A stretch of 64,000 nucleotides of DNA, from assembly GCA_030762175.1 (NCBI GenBank), contig CM060833.1:73582001-73646000 (forward strand), written 5' to 3'. This document shows, piece by piece, positions 1 through 10,684 of this stretch. The notes under the pieces are model-generated. The model did no database searches and was not told where the DNA came from. It saw nothing but the letters and a program-made list of their open reading frames with translations. The translations under genes and the position numbers were made by a program. The stretch comes from Metallyticus violacea (Eukaryota > Arthropoda > Insecta > Mantodea > Metallyticidae). The first letter of the stretch is position 1, and every line of letters starts with the position of its first letter.

Positions 1-104
1 CCCAGCCACGTGAGAATAATTGTGGCGTTCTTCGATCCAGGAAACCGCGTGAAAGGCGATCGGTGAAATGCCGGCATACTGCCCTCTATTTACCTGGGTG
101 CCCA

Positions 105-140
105 ATCGTAAAAACGGGCGTTAAACGCTATTCTAAAAAT
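105..140 (+). repeat. 3' tail fragment of SINE-1-like element
   Basis: The segment containing AAAAACGGGCGTTAAACGCT matches the 3' end shared by the SINE-1 copies in this window (for example near 25515). The preceding 100 bases are GC-richer than the surroundings but do not align by eye to the SINE-1 body. This is either a truncated or diverged copy, or a different family sharing the same tail. Confidence 0.5.
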
Positions 141-855
141 ACTGCTCTCTATCAATGAAGTCGTGAGACGGAGGTAGAGGAATTGCTGAGGTAGGCCAAA
201 GCTCAACCTGGGCTTCAGTAGCAATAAGAAGAGTAATGTTCATTTATTTTTCCACAAATGCTGCACTAGCAGGCGGAATGGAAAAAAGTAAAAATACGAT
301 CTGTGGTCAGAATTGACCCAAGAGGCAAAATTAGGAGAGGACGGCCTTTCCCTTTCACCTCCACCAACTTTAATTGCTCCACCAGGACCGAACTGTGTCC
401 CATAGAAATAATTTTTATATTTCAAAGTTTTTACCTGATTATAAACAAATATGTCATTAATCATGACTGAATATTTTAATTATGATCTCATCCTTATGGA
501 CTATCCATTTGTTTTTGGATGACCGTTCATGCTGTTTAATTCAAAAGGTCACCTCCAGCTTACTGCGTATAAGTTCAATAGAGTAATAATAAAGTTTAAA
601 ATAGGAAATACAAAAACAGATTAACGAATTTTACTGGGTCAAACAAGCTCCAGAATTACTGAGCAAGTGATTAAATAATTATAATGTAAAATGACTTATC
701 TGAAACATATGGACTTGGAGGAAAAACTGCATATCACACGTCAAAATGAGACGAGAAGCTTATGAAATGAAGTTTCTACTATCTATAGATAGAATAACAT
801 AGAAGAAAGAATGATAATAAACTTCAGATAGAAAGAGTACCAAAATGCATAATAC
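141..855. other. AT-rich DNA, nothing recognised
   Basis: No reading frame, RNA or repeat family could be recognised on either strand. A short minus-strand frame near 240-464 has no familiar motif and is treated as chance. Confidence 0.5.
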
Positions 856-1169
856 ATAAAAGTTGGCTACTGCCACGGGTGGCCGAGGTCGTTAAGGGGC
901 GGACTCGTAAGGGACAGGTATGGGGTTCGAATCCCGCCATGACCATCCCTCCTGACTGGGGTTTTTCCCAGGTTTTCCTCAGTCCTCATAAATGGTAAAT
1001 GCTTGGGAGGTACCCTAAACTTAGGCCTGGAACGTTTCCTTAATTTAAAACTCCTTTTGCAATATATTATTTCATCTCATGTATCATCAGTGTCCACCGC
1101 CTGAAGTATCTCGGTAGTAAAAACGGGCATTAATTACCATTAAAAAAAGTAAATAAATAAAAGTTGGCT
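856..1169 (+). mobile_element. SINE-1 copy 1, with target-site duplication
   Basis: A tRNA-derived SINE. Its head has an A-box-like TGGCCGAGGTCGTTAAGG and a B box GGTTCGAATCC, as in class-II (Leu/Ser) tRNAs, which would serve as an internal RNA polymerase III promoter. The body carries the family signature CCTCATAAATGG, and the 3' end reads AAAAACGGGCATT. The insertion is flanked by a 13-base direct repeat ATAAAAGTTGGCT at 856-868 and 1157-1169, which marks retroposition. The element proper is about 869-1156 and ends in an A-rich tail. There is no coding capacity; mobilisation would depend on LINE enzymes. Confidence 0.9.
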
Positions 1170-2659
1170 GGAACATTTAGATAGAATGAAGGAAAGCTAC
1201 ATCACAAAAATGGCATTCCAATATGTACCAAAAAATAGAACAGATGTTAGATGTTAACCTTTGAGTGTTAGATAGAGTGAACAGTTATAATGGTGACTCA
1301 AGCACTATCGTTGGAGATTATAAATGTGAATAATATTAATATTATTATTAATAATAACATAATAGTAATAAAACAATAAAAATATTAATAAAATAGTGAT
1401 AATAGCAATAATAATAATTTGAAGAAACCAGAAGAGGAACCTTATTTTTTAAATATATCTAGGGCTATAAATAAGACGGTAGGCATTAAACAACTAAAGT
1501 GCTTATCTTAAAATATCAACAATAGATTGTAGAATTTATTTTGATCAATATGTTTTCTAAACATGGCTGATGTAAAAAAAAATGTTATAGCTTCTAAGTT
1601 AAGCAATATCGTTAAGGTACAAGGTTCTTAATTAAAGCGCCCTTAAATAATATTATTGCACTCACATCTTAACATCCGGTTCTAATTATAATTAAATTGT
1701 TTTCTAGATCCCTTCAACAATGCCAAAAATATTAAACGATATATCAGGACCTTTTAGAGACGAAAGAAGAGACCGTCTTCACCAAAGCTTAACTAGAGGG
1801 CGTTCCGGCGACGAGGATTGCCGAAATAGTTTGGTGCGCTGACCTGGAAAAGGTGGAGTAATTGTTAGCCATCATTTAGAATAAACGTCACGAAAAAGGG
1901 GGAAGTGACGTCACTTGGTTTAATGAAGAGGGCGTCTGAGTTTCATTGGTTCACATCATGTCCCATAAACGCTCCCAAGCACTCTGCTTTTAAGTTGCCA
2001 AGTAATTAATTCTTTCCGAACAGAGATCTCCCTCGTTACTATAGCTTCCAGAACTTGAAGAGAAAATAAACCAAATGCCAACATTCTGAAGCTGTGTTAA
2101 CACTTCCTGTCTGTTTCTCAATTGAAGTGTCTGGAAGGACGAAAAAAAGTATTTAAGTAATGCAATAACACAGTTTTACATGAGCTTGCTTGGACAAGCC
2201 GTCTGCGCAACTGTTGATCTCTCAACCTAAAATGTTAAATTTCAGCTAAATACAGATACTTGCATTGTTTACTAAGTTATTTATTTACTATTAGACCGAT
2301 GCAGCTGTATATAAATTACTAACAAAGGAATCAATAGATTAATTGATATTAACAAATATAATGTACATTTAATTTCAGCTGAAGAGCTAACATCTACCAT
2401 AAATAATATGAAATATAATTATTTAACACAGTCAACATTGATAATGGATTAATATAATATGCGTCTATGCCATTAAAATATCGTCTCTAAGTTGTTAAAT
2501 ATATTTTAGAAGTGTCCCTTCACCTGAATAATGGAGAATAGAAAAATATATCCCCTATATAAAAGCGTTATTGCCATAACTTCAAAATATATAGATAAAT
2601 AATTACTTTGAATGCTTGTTATAAAGTTTACATAGCAATTTTCAATTCATATAAACCAG
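1157..2659. other. AT-rich spacer with one GC-richer patch
   Basis: Mostly AT-rich, with an imperfect ATT/AAT simple-repeat tract near 1325-1420. Bases 1780-2050 are distinctly GC-richer and include a palindromic CRE-type octamer TGACGTCA at 1906-1913. No coding frame or repeat copy was found for that patch; it may be an old repeat or a regulatory segment. Confidence 0.4.
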
Positions 2660-3410
2660 AGAATATAATGCTCAATTTTATATTTGTAGATTTTGAAAAG
2701 CGTTTCACATGATTAACATAAATAAGTTATAGAAGATAATGAAAGATAAATATATCCTAACATTCCAAAATAAAGTGAAAGTAATATCTGCAATGAGAAA
2801 TAATGTCAACTACAAATACAATAAAACATGAGTACCCACTGTCCACCTATTTGTTTAATATATATAGAGGACGGTATATCAATGGATAAAAACAATTAGA
2901 TACAAATTTACAAATAAAATTATAAATATAATTTGAATAAAACTGTTTTAATATATATATTAAATTTTTAATTTAATTATATGTTTGGTACAATAAACAA
3001 ATTGTATAAAAATACTAAAATGACATGTTATAAGGTTATGGCTGTATGTACGTTCCTATGCTGTTGAACGGATATAAATTTTGGACTTTTGTTAAAAAAA
3101 AAAAAAAGATTAGAAATAACCGATATTAAATGTTTAAGGAATGTGGCAAAATTTACTTTTTAAATAAACACTAAATAAAAAAATAAAAGAAGAATAAAGC
3201 ATTTTAAATTAATAGATAAGTACAAGTATATAGGAATACCTAGAAGGAACATGTTCAAATAATGCCGAATACCAAAAATAAATTTAGATTACAAACCAAT
3301 ATGCAAGAGGAGAATTCCAATAGACCAAGAAAGCGTTGGTTACAACTTTTTAAACAACACATATTATATATAAGACCGAAACGGACTTCATGGGCTTAAA
3401 ACGTGAAATG
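2660..3410 (+). pseudogene. LINE (RTE-like non-LTR retrotransposon) remnant
   Basis: Degenerate reverse-transcriptase coding sequence on the plus strand, with stops and frame changes throughout. Around 2680-2720 the frames give the motif-A-like string FVDFEKxF after allowing one substitution. Near 3060-3130 a C-terminal run resembles the YGSExWTL segment. At about 3300-3345 the arginine/proline-rich end resembles GRR-PRRPRKRW, which is common at the C-terminus of RTE/CR1-type LINE proteins in arthropods. The sequence is about as AT-rich as its surroundings, so the copy is old. Clade assignment is inference; the LINE identity is fairly secure because several motifs occur in the right order. 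Confidence 0.6.
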
Positions 3411-3540
3411 TTGAAGAGTGACGATAAACAAAAGCATATGGCATTCTTAGTACCTCTTGGACAATCACTGGCAAACCTCTTTTTCACTTTGACTCATCTT
3501 ACCTTTTCCATTTCCGCTGTTCTTCCCTCTGTTCTGATGA

Positions 3541-3815
3541 GACCGCCATGGGTGGCCGAAGTGAGCGCGGACTCGTGAGCGGGAGGTCTGGGATTCGAAT
3601 TCCTCCTCCTCCTCCTCCCTAATTGCGGTTTTTCCAGGTTTTCCCCAGTGCTCATAAATGGCAAATGCCGGGGAGATACCCTAAACTTAGGTCTAGAACG
3701 CTTTCTTCCTTAAAACAAATATCCTTTCCCACTTTATCAGTTCATCTCATATATCATCAGTATCAACCGCTTGTGGTGTCTCAGGAATAAAAACGGACGT
3801 CAAACATTATTAAAA
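3541..3815 (+). mobile_element. SINE-1 copy 2
   Basis: Matches the other SINE-1 copies from the tRNA-like head (GGTGGCCGAAG, GACTCGTGAGCGGGAGGTCTGG, GATTCGAATTCC) through the CTCATAAATGGCAAATGCCG body to the AAAAACGGACGTCAAAC tail. A short CTC/CCT expansion at about 3601-3620 interrupts the segment after the B box. No clear target-site duplication was found. Confidence 0.85.
3601..3620. repeat. (CTC)n trinucleotide run inside SINE-1
   Basis: About six CTC/CCT units directly after the B box of the SINE, where the other copies read CGCCAGGACCGTCC. A local slippage expansion. Confidence 0.8.
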
Positions 3816-4479
3816 AATATCCTGGTGAGCTCCTATGTGGCCTGCCCAGCTATTTGGTTGTCTTTGATTTTGAAAAGTTTACGATATCTTCGTGGTATGT
3901 TCTATCCCTTCATTTTTATCTGTTCTTCTCAGTGTATTTTCTTGTTTTTTGGGCTTCATGTGCGAGGATAGAAAGTGTGAAATTATTCATTATGCCGCTT
4001 TTCCATCATCTGCATTTTGTATGTACTATTATTTTTCATCCCTTCAACCAGTTTAAGAGAATTTACTGTTCTGACATACTTAGTGAATAATTATGACGTG
4101 TGCATTTCCTTATTTTATGCTTGATACCTTTTCTTAGTTCTCTACCTGTTTTATTTTTAAAAAATATGAGGCAAAAAATAATTGCATTTGTACTTTATGG
4201 AATCATTCACCTACAAGCAGGGTGTTTGGAAATTTAGTCATAGAAAATTACAATGAGGATCGATTCTCAGCACGCCAGTATAAATTTGTTGTGCTATTAT
4301 GAACCACTGGTTGCCTGGGAGACTAAGTTTCTATATATTTGGGAATTATCCACTTTTTTCCTTCATAACGTAAAAGAACGTTTGCAAAAACTCCCTGTGT
4401 TAATATATACGATTTGAAATAAATTAAACCGACACAATTTGAGAGATTTCACGATACAGTAAAGCAAAACGTATTTCAC
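3816..4479. other. Spacer, possibly the 3' flank of a mariner remnant
   Basis: No coding sequence recognised. Because the transposase remnant at 4480-4800 runs on the minus strand, this stretch would be its downstream flank. A segment near 4217 (GCAGGGTGTTTGGAAATTTAG) resembles the terminal bases of IS630/mariner elements, but no matching inverted end was found. Confidence 0.25.
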
Positions 4480-4800
4480 TATGCGATATTACTTTTCGAA
4501 GCCACCTAGTAACCCATTTTAAAATAAGGTTTAAAATTGGCTCTGTGATCTGTTACATCATCAAGACATGGACTGTCTAATGCAGTCAAAAAATGCACGA
4601 TTATCTTTAATTCCCTGCTGCTACAACCATCCTGGCCAACAGATCTTCTTCTGTTTTAATAGAGCTCTCCTAGACAAAGGCATGTGTTTGATTTCACATC
4701 AAAAGGACCATAGGAGACATTTTCAGGAGATCTAGAGGAGAGGCGCATCTCATTGGACCACCTCCTCCAATCCATTGCCTTGACAAAATTAATTTAATTT
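4480..4800 (-). pseudogene. Tc1/mariner (IS630-type) transposase remnant, C-terminal half
   Basis: On the minus strand, 4694-4790 encodes a string close to the conserved RWIGRGGP-I-WP segment that precedes the third catalytic acidic residue in this transposase family (here QWIGGGGPM). Further along, another frame gives TEEDLLARM-like and CIRQSM-like pieces typical of the family C-terminus. Frames shift at least twice and stops are present, so it is dead. The N-terminal part is not seen: SINE-2 copy 1 begins about 30 bases beyond and may have interrupted the element. Confidence 0.5.
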
Positions 4801-4829
4801 CATATACACCATGTTCTAGGCGTATCGGT

Positions 4830-5090
4830 TCATGTCGATCCTGGTGGTCTGCGATACTTTCGTTGTAGACCCAAGATCGTGGGCTCAATCCCTGCCAGGT
4901 TCAATGAAAATTTTCGGGCGTAAGAATCCTAAGTATGACTTTCTTCGGGAGGAAAATAAACCGTAGATCCCGCATCCCGTAGATTTACTACATGTAAAAG
5001 AATTTCAACTCTGAAAGAAGAGACCTCTGAGCAAAATTTATCGGCCGTTTCACGCCCTGACTTGAATGGGAGAGCGTCTGTAAATAACCA
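4830..5090 (+). mobile_element. SINE-2 copy 1 (tRNA-derived)
   Basis: Starts with a tRNA-like head GATCCTGGTGGTCT ... GTGGGCTCAATCCCTGCCAGG, whose outer bases pair as an acceptor stem (TCCTGG with CCAGG). A body follows with ATTTTCGGGCGTAAGAATCC and CTTTCTTCGGGAGGAAA, and a 3' segment TGAAAGAAGAGACCTCTGAG then CGGCCGTTTCACGCCCTGA. It aligns over its full length to the inverted copy at 50096-50347 and, for the 3' segment, to 21785-21895. Part of the head (anticodon region) is shortened here. Confidence 0.8.
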
Positions 5091-5985
5091 AATCAACAAA
5101 TATAGGTTAATGTTAGTAAACAAATACTGCACTAAGTCAAGAAGTATGATAAAATGCGAACTTTGAGCATTCATTATATTTGAAGAAAACATTCATTCTA
5201 TTAGTTTGAAATGTTATGAGCTTTTCCATTAAGAAAGGACAAGCCCTTTCCTTTAGAAAAACTGCTAACTAACATGTTTTTGGATGCTGAATAGTGCTAA
5301 ACAAATCGGCAAGGACGAATCGAAGATAAAGACGCCTAATCTACTGTACCATGTACTGAGCACTCACACTGGAAAGAAGTTCGCACAGGTCTCTCTTTCG
5401 GGTTCACTGCAGTGTGCAGCTGAGCAAAGATGCGCCGTGTTCTTATGCAATCCGCATAACTAATAGTGAGCACGCGATTCTCAGAATGCACATGAAAAGC
5501 TGTTGTATTATCTATTGAGGACAACACACCTTTCTGAAATGCTATTAGAATCGTATTTAATTGTATTGACTCACGGTGCAGCTAAGCACAAAATTCGCAG
5601 CTAAGTAATGTGAAAATAATGAACCTTATAAAGATGATATTTTAAAAAACTGGAATACAGAATAAGATTTATGAATGTTTTTAAAGCAAATTTAATATAC
5701 GGATTGTTTGCAAATAGCGGGCATTGGCTTGCGCTACTCACAGTGAGAGGAATAAGAAATAGTACTTTGAAGAAAAAACTTTATTTTTCCATTGGAAATT
5801 AGAATAATAAATTGAAAGACGGACGTACAAAATTAAATAAATGAATGAATAAGATAATTTCAGAGATCTGAAAAAATAAAACAAGTTAAAGCATTAGGCA
5901 AAGCCAAAACAAGAAGAAAGATAATATAAGCCCGAAAAAAATGAAAATGTTTTCACTCAATTTTTGTATCTGTATTCACTAATCT
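5091..5985. other. AT-rich spacer, nothing recognised
   Basis: Small frames on the minus strand near 5336-5527 have no recognisable domain. No repeats shared with the rest of the window were seen. Confidence 0.4.
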
Positions 5986-5989
5986 TTTA

Positions 5990-6230
5990 AGATATATTTC
6001 ATAGTCTCGAGGTCAATGCACCCGGATTTGATTCTCCGATATGCTGATTATTTTAAAGATATGTCTGAGGCAAAATACACCCAGTTACTTAAGGGTAGTT
6101 CGGAAGCCTAGCTAGTTCAACAAAATTAGCGAAGTCATGATTGTTCCAAGATGTTGCTAGGACCACGTGATACCCTCTGGGTTGAGAGTAGGCTCAGCAG
6201 AACCAGGTTCCTCTGAGCTAATTATTATTG
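5990..6230 (+). repeat. Possible degraded tRNA-like SINE
   Basis: A B-box-like GGATTTGATTCTCC at about 6023-6040 is followed by a GC-richer body that includes GTTGCTAGGACCACGTGATACC and CTCTGGGTTGAGAGTAGGCTC. The layout resembles a tRNA-derived SINE whose A-box side has decayed. No second copy was found in the window, so this rests on the B box alone. Confidence 0.25.
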
Positions 6231-6589
6231 ATATTCACTCATTTGCAAGAAAAATCTTTTAAGAAATGTTGTGTTCTTGTGTATTATGTAGAATTGTATG
6301 AAAACTTCACGCTAAGATCAATTTGGTACTGGAAACCGCATTGTTTCATTTTACTTTATTCTAGTGATTTATAAATATACATTATGTAATGTGGTTATTA
6401 AATGCTTGCTAGTAATATCAGTGGCTTATAAAACAAGATTGATTGTTACAACATCGACATAAGTTTCATTGTTTTCTTGGCAATAATTCTTTTTTAAATG
6501 TAGACCGCAAGACTGAATATGGGCTAATGTAGATCTTGTCCATAAAAATTTGCTTTAAACTTATTCCCAAATTTCTTCGTGACTATCAT

Positions 6590-6826
6590 TAAGGAAATTG
6601 CACGGACCGTGAGCAACAGGTTTGGGGTTAAATTTTAGTAGAATCCTGCTTCCTGATTTATTTATTTTTTCAAGTCTTCTTTGAGTTCTCAAATGCAAAT
6701 GTTCACATGGAACACTTCCTTCCTTTAATAAAGAAATCCTTTCTCAATTTATCATTTCATTTTTTGTATAATCATTGTCCACCACCTGTGAGGGCTCAGC
6801 TGTAAAACTGGGCGTTATAGAGCAAG
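6590..6826 (+). mobile_element. SINE-1 copy 3, strongly diverged
   Basis: Weak but ordered matches to SINE-1: ACCGTGAGCAACAGGTTTGGGG in the tRNA-like part, ACACTTCCTTCCTTTAATAAAG and TTATCATTTCAT in the 3' body, then CCACCTGTGAGGGCTCAG and AAAACTGGGCGTTA at the end. The central body is largely unrecognisable. It runs directly into SINE-3. Confidence 0.6.
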
Positions 6827-7330
6827 GAGGCTAAGGGGGTAACGCTCGATATTTGCAATCGGGGGGTTCCGGGTTCAATTCCATCCTGACCTTGGGCATT
6901 TTCGTGGTTTCCCATGGAATGGACATTCCAGGAAAATTTCGCTCTCCCATTTTTTCTCATTTTATACCATAGCATTAGTATGGGGTCGGAAGCGTCAGGC
7001 GAGGTGGGATGGTGCCATGCGGTGTGACGGTGGCTTGCACTAAGGAAAAGTTCCTGCCCTAGTTTCTGGTGAGTTCTCTATGTGTACCTTCTCTGGGGAC
7101 CTCCGAACTCCTGGAGTGATCTTGTGGAACTGAGGTGGTCCTCGCGGGACCACCGGAGCCTGGGACTTATCATCTAAGGAAACGTTAGGGACCGGTCTAC
7201 GACTACTGTGATATCTGGTAGCCCGGTATGTCCTGCATCTCATCCCTTCCTCCCAGATGTGCCCCCTTGGAGTCCTGTGTACAATCGCTGTACGTAATTT
7301 GCGAACTTCAATTATATCGGATATCATGCA
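6827..7330 (+). mobile_element. SINE-3, long tRNA-headed repeat unit
   Basis: A GC-richer block whose first 75 bases look tRNA-derived: AGGAGGCTAAGGGGGTAACGC in the A-box position and GGGTTCAATTCC as B box. The block continues for about 430 bases with no open frame in the + orientation and includes a perfect hairpin GTGGTCC-TCGCG-GGACCAC near 7134-7152. The antisense 95-codon frame at 7040-7327 is probably a by-product of base composition. There is only one copy here, so its 3' end and family status are uncertain. Confidence 0.5.
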
Positions 7331-8800
7331 CAGGTAAAATGCTAACTAAACCTAAATATACGAACAGGAAAACTGAGAACTTAGGGTAAATGATAAAGTA
7401 TTTATTTTCACTTTAATCCACATTTAGGAACGGCAGATCTTAAAATCTTAGTTTGGTTAATTACTTGCTTGCCGTATCATGTAATTGAAAAACGTTTATC
7501 TTTTATTTGGAAACTTCTGAAAGATACATTTTAAATACTCTAGGCGGGTTAAACTTTTCACTCCTGTATTCAGTCAGTTTCTCTGCATATCATTATATTT
7601 ATATGGTATTTAACTGATTTTTATACATAGTAGTCTATTTGCATGTTACTCAACTAATCCTGTGAAATAAACTTCTATTCCAAAAATGTGTACACATTTG
7701 GACATAGATGATGAAAGTAAAACTTTAATTTAGAAGCTTTCACAAGCATTGATGGTTTGTTTATCATCCACCCATATAAAATGTAAAAACAGTGCTAAAT
7801 CTTCCATGGAGTTGTCTACCAGATAATCTCGAAGATTCGCAATCTCTATTTTTTTTTTCCATGTTCATGTTGGTAACTGTAATTAGATATGCATAAAAAT
7901 GAATAAATATTTAGGAGAACGCGTTTTAAATTACTTAGCAAACAAATCGTAAACAATGTGTTTTTGTTTATCTAACACACACACATATATCCCATAATGA
8001 AATAGATAATTAATTAATAGATATTTAGCCCATAAATAAATAGATAGTGCGTTTATTCTAAGAGCTCAGCAGAGGAATTAACGCTTAGGCGATAACGGTT
8101 AAGGCTCCTCATTTCTTCCCTCCCTCCCTACACTTATCAGTCGTCACATGTATGCCTGTTTTTAGTTCGCAGTTTACCAGTTGCCATGGAAAGGTCTGGA
8201 TCATTAGCGGCCGCATGAAAACTCCTTCTTAGGACAGAAGTGAAAGGACAGGTATTAAACACTATTTAAAATGCTAGGGAAACTTTTTTTTCATAGCTAG
8301 ACCCGAAACTGTTCCTGCGGTTTCACCCCCATCTTAATATAAATTATTTGCGTTTCCTCCTTTCCAAATTACAATTATGTTTAATTATGGCAAATAATGT
8401 ATGTATTTTCTGTTTTATATTTGTTGTAAAGTCATTTGTCTCCGTAATATATAGTGATGTGATATCAAGTGATGTTTTTAAATTCAACAGAAAGTGGATA
8501 TGAGTTCTCCCACATGTAAACATTAGTGAAATGGAAAGGGAAATGAACTCTAGGCTCGAATTCGGTTAAGAGTTTAAAGCTCGGAATGAGAAGAGAGAAA
8601 TTTAAAAGTCCTCCGAGCTGACAAATCAAAGATTGACAGGCAAATTGAATAAGCCAATCTAAAGTTAGTATTGGAATTTTGAACAGAGAAGCGAAGATTC
8701 CGTTCGAAGTGATGCCCCGAACGTTCAGAGTTTGAATCGCGTAAAATTAGCATGCTTGGGCATCGAGAGGCATTTGCAAGACAATTCTTCTACTTTTGTG
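7331..8800. other. AT-rich spacer, nothing recognised
   Basis: No coding sequence, RNA or repeat family found. A short run of TCCC units occurs near 8119-8130. Confidence 0.4.
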
Positions 8801-8805
8801 CTGTC

Positions 8806-8824
8806 TTCTTCTTCTTCTTCTTCA
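8806..8824. repeat. (TTC)n microsatellite
   Basis: About six TTC units. Confidence 0.8.
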
Positions 8825-10380
8825 TTTACTTCGCGGCATTCCTTTATTAAAATCTTAATTTTATTTGTAGGCAAGTATCACTCATATTTAAACACCAGTT
8901 TTACCGGCGTTTCAATTATATTACGCTGATACACTATATAAGACAAAACACTGTGATATAGAAAAAGTAACGAGGAATAAATTAACTTACAAAAGGAACA
9001 TCCCAACCTCTTTTCACGCCAGAGTTCTTTCCTAACCCCAGGTGATTCGCAGGTCAACGAAAAGTGCGGGAATACCTTTTCTCCTTGGGACAGAAGCAGT
9101 GTCCAAGCGCGAGATATATCTTTGCTGCCCTAGCAGACATCGACATCGTCAACGTCCCCATACAGTCCCAACCCCATTATGCACATTTAAACCGGAATTA
9201 AAGCAAGTTTAAATTCATTTAAATTACATAATAACATGTAAGAGTGTCTTTGAATGCGAAATTAGTGAGTTAATGGTTAGAACGAATGATCGAGGAAAAT
9301 CACTGGTTTCCAAAATCTCATAGGTGGATATTATAACTGCACTGTAAGACTTCCCAATCAGCTGATTGGTAAAAACAAAATGCCACACTTTAATAAGAAA
9401 TTATACAGAATAGTTCATATTTAACCAATAGCATACATTTCTGAAGTTTAACTATTTTGGGCGGGTTTTCATCTAAATCACTCGAGAATGATGGGAGTTT
9501 TACCTTATAAATTTATATTTCGCAAATTTTATGAGTTATGTAGCCACTCCGTTAGAGATGTTCATTGCATTCGTTTATTGTCATTTATAGAGAAAGGTAT
9601 CATGAAGCTGCTTCAGCACATGTGTTTAATGCATATTCAGTGAACATGAAACCCATCAGCCTGTGCGCATGCTTCTTAAACAGACAATACTCGCCTGGGA
9701 ATAACGGACTTTTTATTGAATGAGATCGGCAAACATCGCACTTTTCGTTCCAAATGACATGGAGCCTCCACTGTAGCAATGACATCAAAGATCAATCTGT
9801 CGATTGTCTGGAAGAGCGGGGTACTGCTGCTATACATGTGAAAAAGTGACGAACATAACGAACAAGGCTATAACTTCGCGAGTTGCAGAAGCCAGAAACG
9901 AATTCGTGCCGCTTTTAATGTGCGACAACCTGACATTCTAAACGCCACTTGTTAACAATGGACTTACATGTTGATACCAGATCCTTGTACTCTTCCTTCC
10001 TCCTCTTATCCATACTCTAACCGCCTCCCCGCGTGCTCCCTTTTGATTGGTCGGAACCGTCTAGCATGATGACGCCAGAGCCTTATTCCGGGCTTACTAG
10101 AGCGTGTCAAGAAGTAGCGACTTCGAGAGGTGAACCTTTTCAGTTAGCTAATCAACATTTGTAGCATAGTTGCTCCTTCCCTACGCCTTACATACTGGCC
10201 AAGACATTTGTGAAGTTAAGTATTATTCATTAAAACTATTTTTAATTTCAATTTTTGTTATATTTTATAGGGTATTTTGCATTTAAAATGTGTAATTGCA
10301 AGACAAGCATGTTTCATATTAATGTTTTTTGTCACTTTCTAATTGTGCTTTGCCATTAGATTTCTTTGTTATTTGAACTG
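8825..10380. other. Spacer with two GC-richer patches
   Basis: Bases about 9000-9180 and 9960-10190 are richer in GC than the surroundings and contain no repeat seen elsewhere in the window and no open frame of note. They could be old transposon sequence or non-coding regulatory DNA; nothing in the sequence decides between these. Confidence 0.3.
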
Positions 10381-10684
10381 AGGTAAGTAAGGTTTTTTAA
10401 TGGTGTTTAACGTCAGTTTTTACTGCTGAGGTATTATAGGCGGTGGACACTGGTGATACATGAGATGAAATGATATATTAGGAAAGAATTTTTTTAAGGT
10501 AGGAAACGTTCCAGGCCTAATTTTAGGATACGTCCCCAGCATTTGCCTTTTCGAGGACTAAGGAAAACCTGGAATAAAACCTCATTTAGGAAGGACCGCC
10601 CTGGCGGGAATTGACCACAGATCTACCACTCACGAGTCCGCGCCTTAACGACCTCGATCACTCGTGACGGTGGGCAGGCAAGTA
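10381..10684 (-). mobile_element. SINE-1 copy 4, with imperfect target-site duplication
   Basis: Reverse-oriented SINE-1: the tail TTTAACGTCAGTTTTTACTG at the left, the body in the middle, and the tRNA-like head ACGAGTCCGCGCC-TTAACGACCTCG at the right (10632-10660). Flanked by AGGTAAGTA at 10381-10389 and AGGCAAGTA at 10676-10684 (8 of 9 matching), a plausible aged target-site duplication. Confidence 0.85.

Noticed and set aside
872..940. Functional tRNA-Leu or tRNA-Ser gene
   Set aside because: The head continues into the SINE body, lacks a paired acceptor stem and is repeated with the same body in other copies.
3541..3815. Target-site duplication around SINE-1 copy 2 (GATGAGA versus GGTGAGC)
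   Set aside because: Only five of seven bases match and the positions do not coincide with the element ends.
7134..7152. Hairpin GTGGTCC-TCGCG-GGACCAC as a possible regulatory RNA
   Set aside because: It is inside a tRNA-headed repeat and has no flanking features; a short perfect hairpin is not enough.
7040..7327. 95-codon minus-strand frame in a GC-rich block
   Set aside because: It lies wholly within the SINE-3 unit on the opposite strand, and its Arg/Pro-rich translation matches no family.
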